64,000 nucleotides of DNA from contig NZ_LT671417.1 of assembly GCF_900128445.1 (NCBI RefSeq), positions 1,933,201 through 1,997,200 on the forward strand, read 5' to 3'. A program made the position numbers and the translations under genes. This DNA is from Thermophilibacter provencensis. Its GTDB lineage: Bacteria; Actinomycetota; Coriobacteriia; Coriobacteriales; Atopobiaceae. The notes beneath the pieces were generated by a model. It saw nothing but the letters and a program-made list of their open reading frames with translations. It was not told the DNA's origin and ran no database searches. Each line of letters opens with the position of its first letter. Position 1 is the first letter of the stretch. Positions 62,433 to 64,000 of the stretch are shown here, one piece after another.

Positions 62433-62467
62433 TATATTGGCGGGTCCGGCGGGAGAAGGGACATGGC

Positions 62468-62989
62468 ATGGCAAGCGACCTCATCGACCTCATCAAGACG
62501 CGCAGGAGCGTGCGCAGCTACAAGGCGGACCCCGTCCCCCAGGAGCTGCTCGATACCGTACTTGAGGCGGGCACCTACGCGCCCACGGGCGGCGGGCACC
62601 AGTCTCCGGTGATCGTTGCGGTGACGAGCCCCGAGACCCGCGAGCGCCTGCGCGCACTCAACGCCGCCGTCATGGGCAAGGACACCGACCCGTACTACGG
62701 CGCGCCGGCCATCGTGGTGGTGCTCGCCGACGGCGAGCGCGGCACCTTCGTGGAGGACGGCTCCTGCGTGCTCGAGAACCTCATGCTCGCGGCGCACGCC
62801 GTGGGCCTCTCTAGCTGCTGGATCCACCGCGAGCGCGAGATCTTCGACGGCGCTGAGGGCAAGGCGCTCCTCAGGGAGTGGGGCCTGCCCGAGACGCTGC
62901 GCGGCGTGGGAGCCATCGCGCTGGGCTACGCCGACGGCCCCGAGCCCGCCGCCGCCCCGCGCAAGGACGGCTACGTGCTGCGCGTGTAG
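62468..62989 (+). CDS. Nitroreductase family protein
   Basis: 173 residues, an FMN-dependent reductase. IKTRRSVRSYKADPVPQELL at the N-terminus and LEAGTYAPTGGGHQS are the flavin-binding motifs; the C-terminal LPETLRGVGAIALGYAD matches small family members. Substrate unknown. GGGAGAAGGGAC lies upstream; the second of two close ATGs is in frame. Confidence 0.92.
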   Translation: MASDLIDLIKTRRSVRSYKADPVPQELLDTVLEAGTYAPTGGGHQSPVIVAVTSPETRERLRALNAAVMGKDTDPYYGAPAIVVVLADGERGTFVEDGSCVLENLMLAAHAVGLSSCWIHREREIFDGAEGKALLREWGLPETLRGVGAIALGYADGPEPAAAPRKDGYVLRV

Positions 62990-63015
62990 CTCAAACGATT
63001 CACACGTTCCGGAAA

Positions 63016-63060
63016 GGGGCGCTTTGCCGGCAGCATCGATGCTCCCAGCAAAGCGTCCCC
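63016..63060. terminator. Bidirectional hairpin between nitroreductase and aldo/keto reductase genes
   Basis: GGGGCGCTTTGC (63016-63027) pairs with GCAAAGCGTCCCC (63048-63060) with one bulge; the loop has its own AGCATCGATGCT palindrome. Placed between convergent genes. Confidence 0.75.
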
Positions 63061-63075
63061 TGTCCGCCTGCGTCG

Positions 63076-63963
<888 letters not shown>

Positions 63964-64000
63964 CTAATCGCACCGTCCTTTGACCCCACCATCATGCTGC

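Overview
The window reads as chromosomal DNA of a high-G+C, fermentative actinobacterium, most likely a Coriobacteriia member (Olsenella/Atopobiaceae-like). This is inferred from base composition combined with gene content typical of anaerobic fermenters: Pta and AckA, AdhE, ATP-dependent PEP carboxykinase, a PTS, formate-tetrahydrofolate ligase with a formate channel, and the ferredoxin-dependent indolepyruvate oxidoreductase IorAB beside a phenylacetate-CoA ligase homologue. No 16S rRNA or other taxonomic marker is present, so the genus is not settled. No tRNA, rRNA, CRISPR array, prophage, integrase or full insertion sequence was seen. The first ~71 bases look like a degraded Illumina P5/Nextera adapter, so the window appears to start at a contig end and aroQ may be cut at its 5' side.

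Layout. 1-8.3 kb: aroQ, a small membrane-protein pair, 5-formyl-THF cyclo-ligase, trpS, ornithine carbamoyltransferase, polyphosphate kinase (tail frame disturbed) and an rRNA uracil methyltransferase. 8.4-16.6 kb: ferredoxin, maf, a P1-family peptidase, a striking 15-unit phased repeat array (10539-11081), a galactofuranose pair (GT2 and glf), pta, and pckA with a terminator in its leader. 16.8-22.3 kb: a sugar epimerase, a GNAT, a glutamine-amidotransferase-type hydrolase and a complete polar amino-acid ABC transporter. 22.6-32.7 kb: ackA, HIT protein, exonuclease VII (xseAB), a membrane zinc peptidase, RNase D, a lipid kinase, azlCD, an oxidoreductase, an acyl-ACP thioesterase and a Nudix enzyme. 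32.8-38.7 kb: thyA, folA, adhE and a kinase-like gene. 38.9-44.3 kb: a divergent PTS/kinase/dehydrogenase locus with a DeoR regulator and repeated 15-bp operator candidates. 44.5-46.8 kb: thrS with an attenuator-like leader, followed by an orphan PLP-enzyme C-terminal piece. 47.2-53.9 kb: a folate/one-carbon run (fhs, fchA, folD, focA, folE, folC), much of it translationally coupled. 54.2-64 kb: galM, paaK, iorBA, tcdA, a flavoprotein, a GNAT, a nitrilase-family enzyme, a nitroreductase with a terminator in its leader, and an aldo/keto reductase.

The genes are mostly ordinary. The intergenic DNA is not: it is packed with long, often perfect palindromes. Several reach into gene ends and supply stop codons, and some share a core while the arms differ by locus. 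A 12-mer, GGCGAGAAGRAC, recurs at least twelve times exactly in both orientations, half of them intergenic. The strongest candidate for something undescribed is the array at 10539-11081: fifteen 22-bp dyads spaced 30, 41-42 or 52 bp apart (steps of one helical turn) between two convergent genes.
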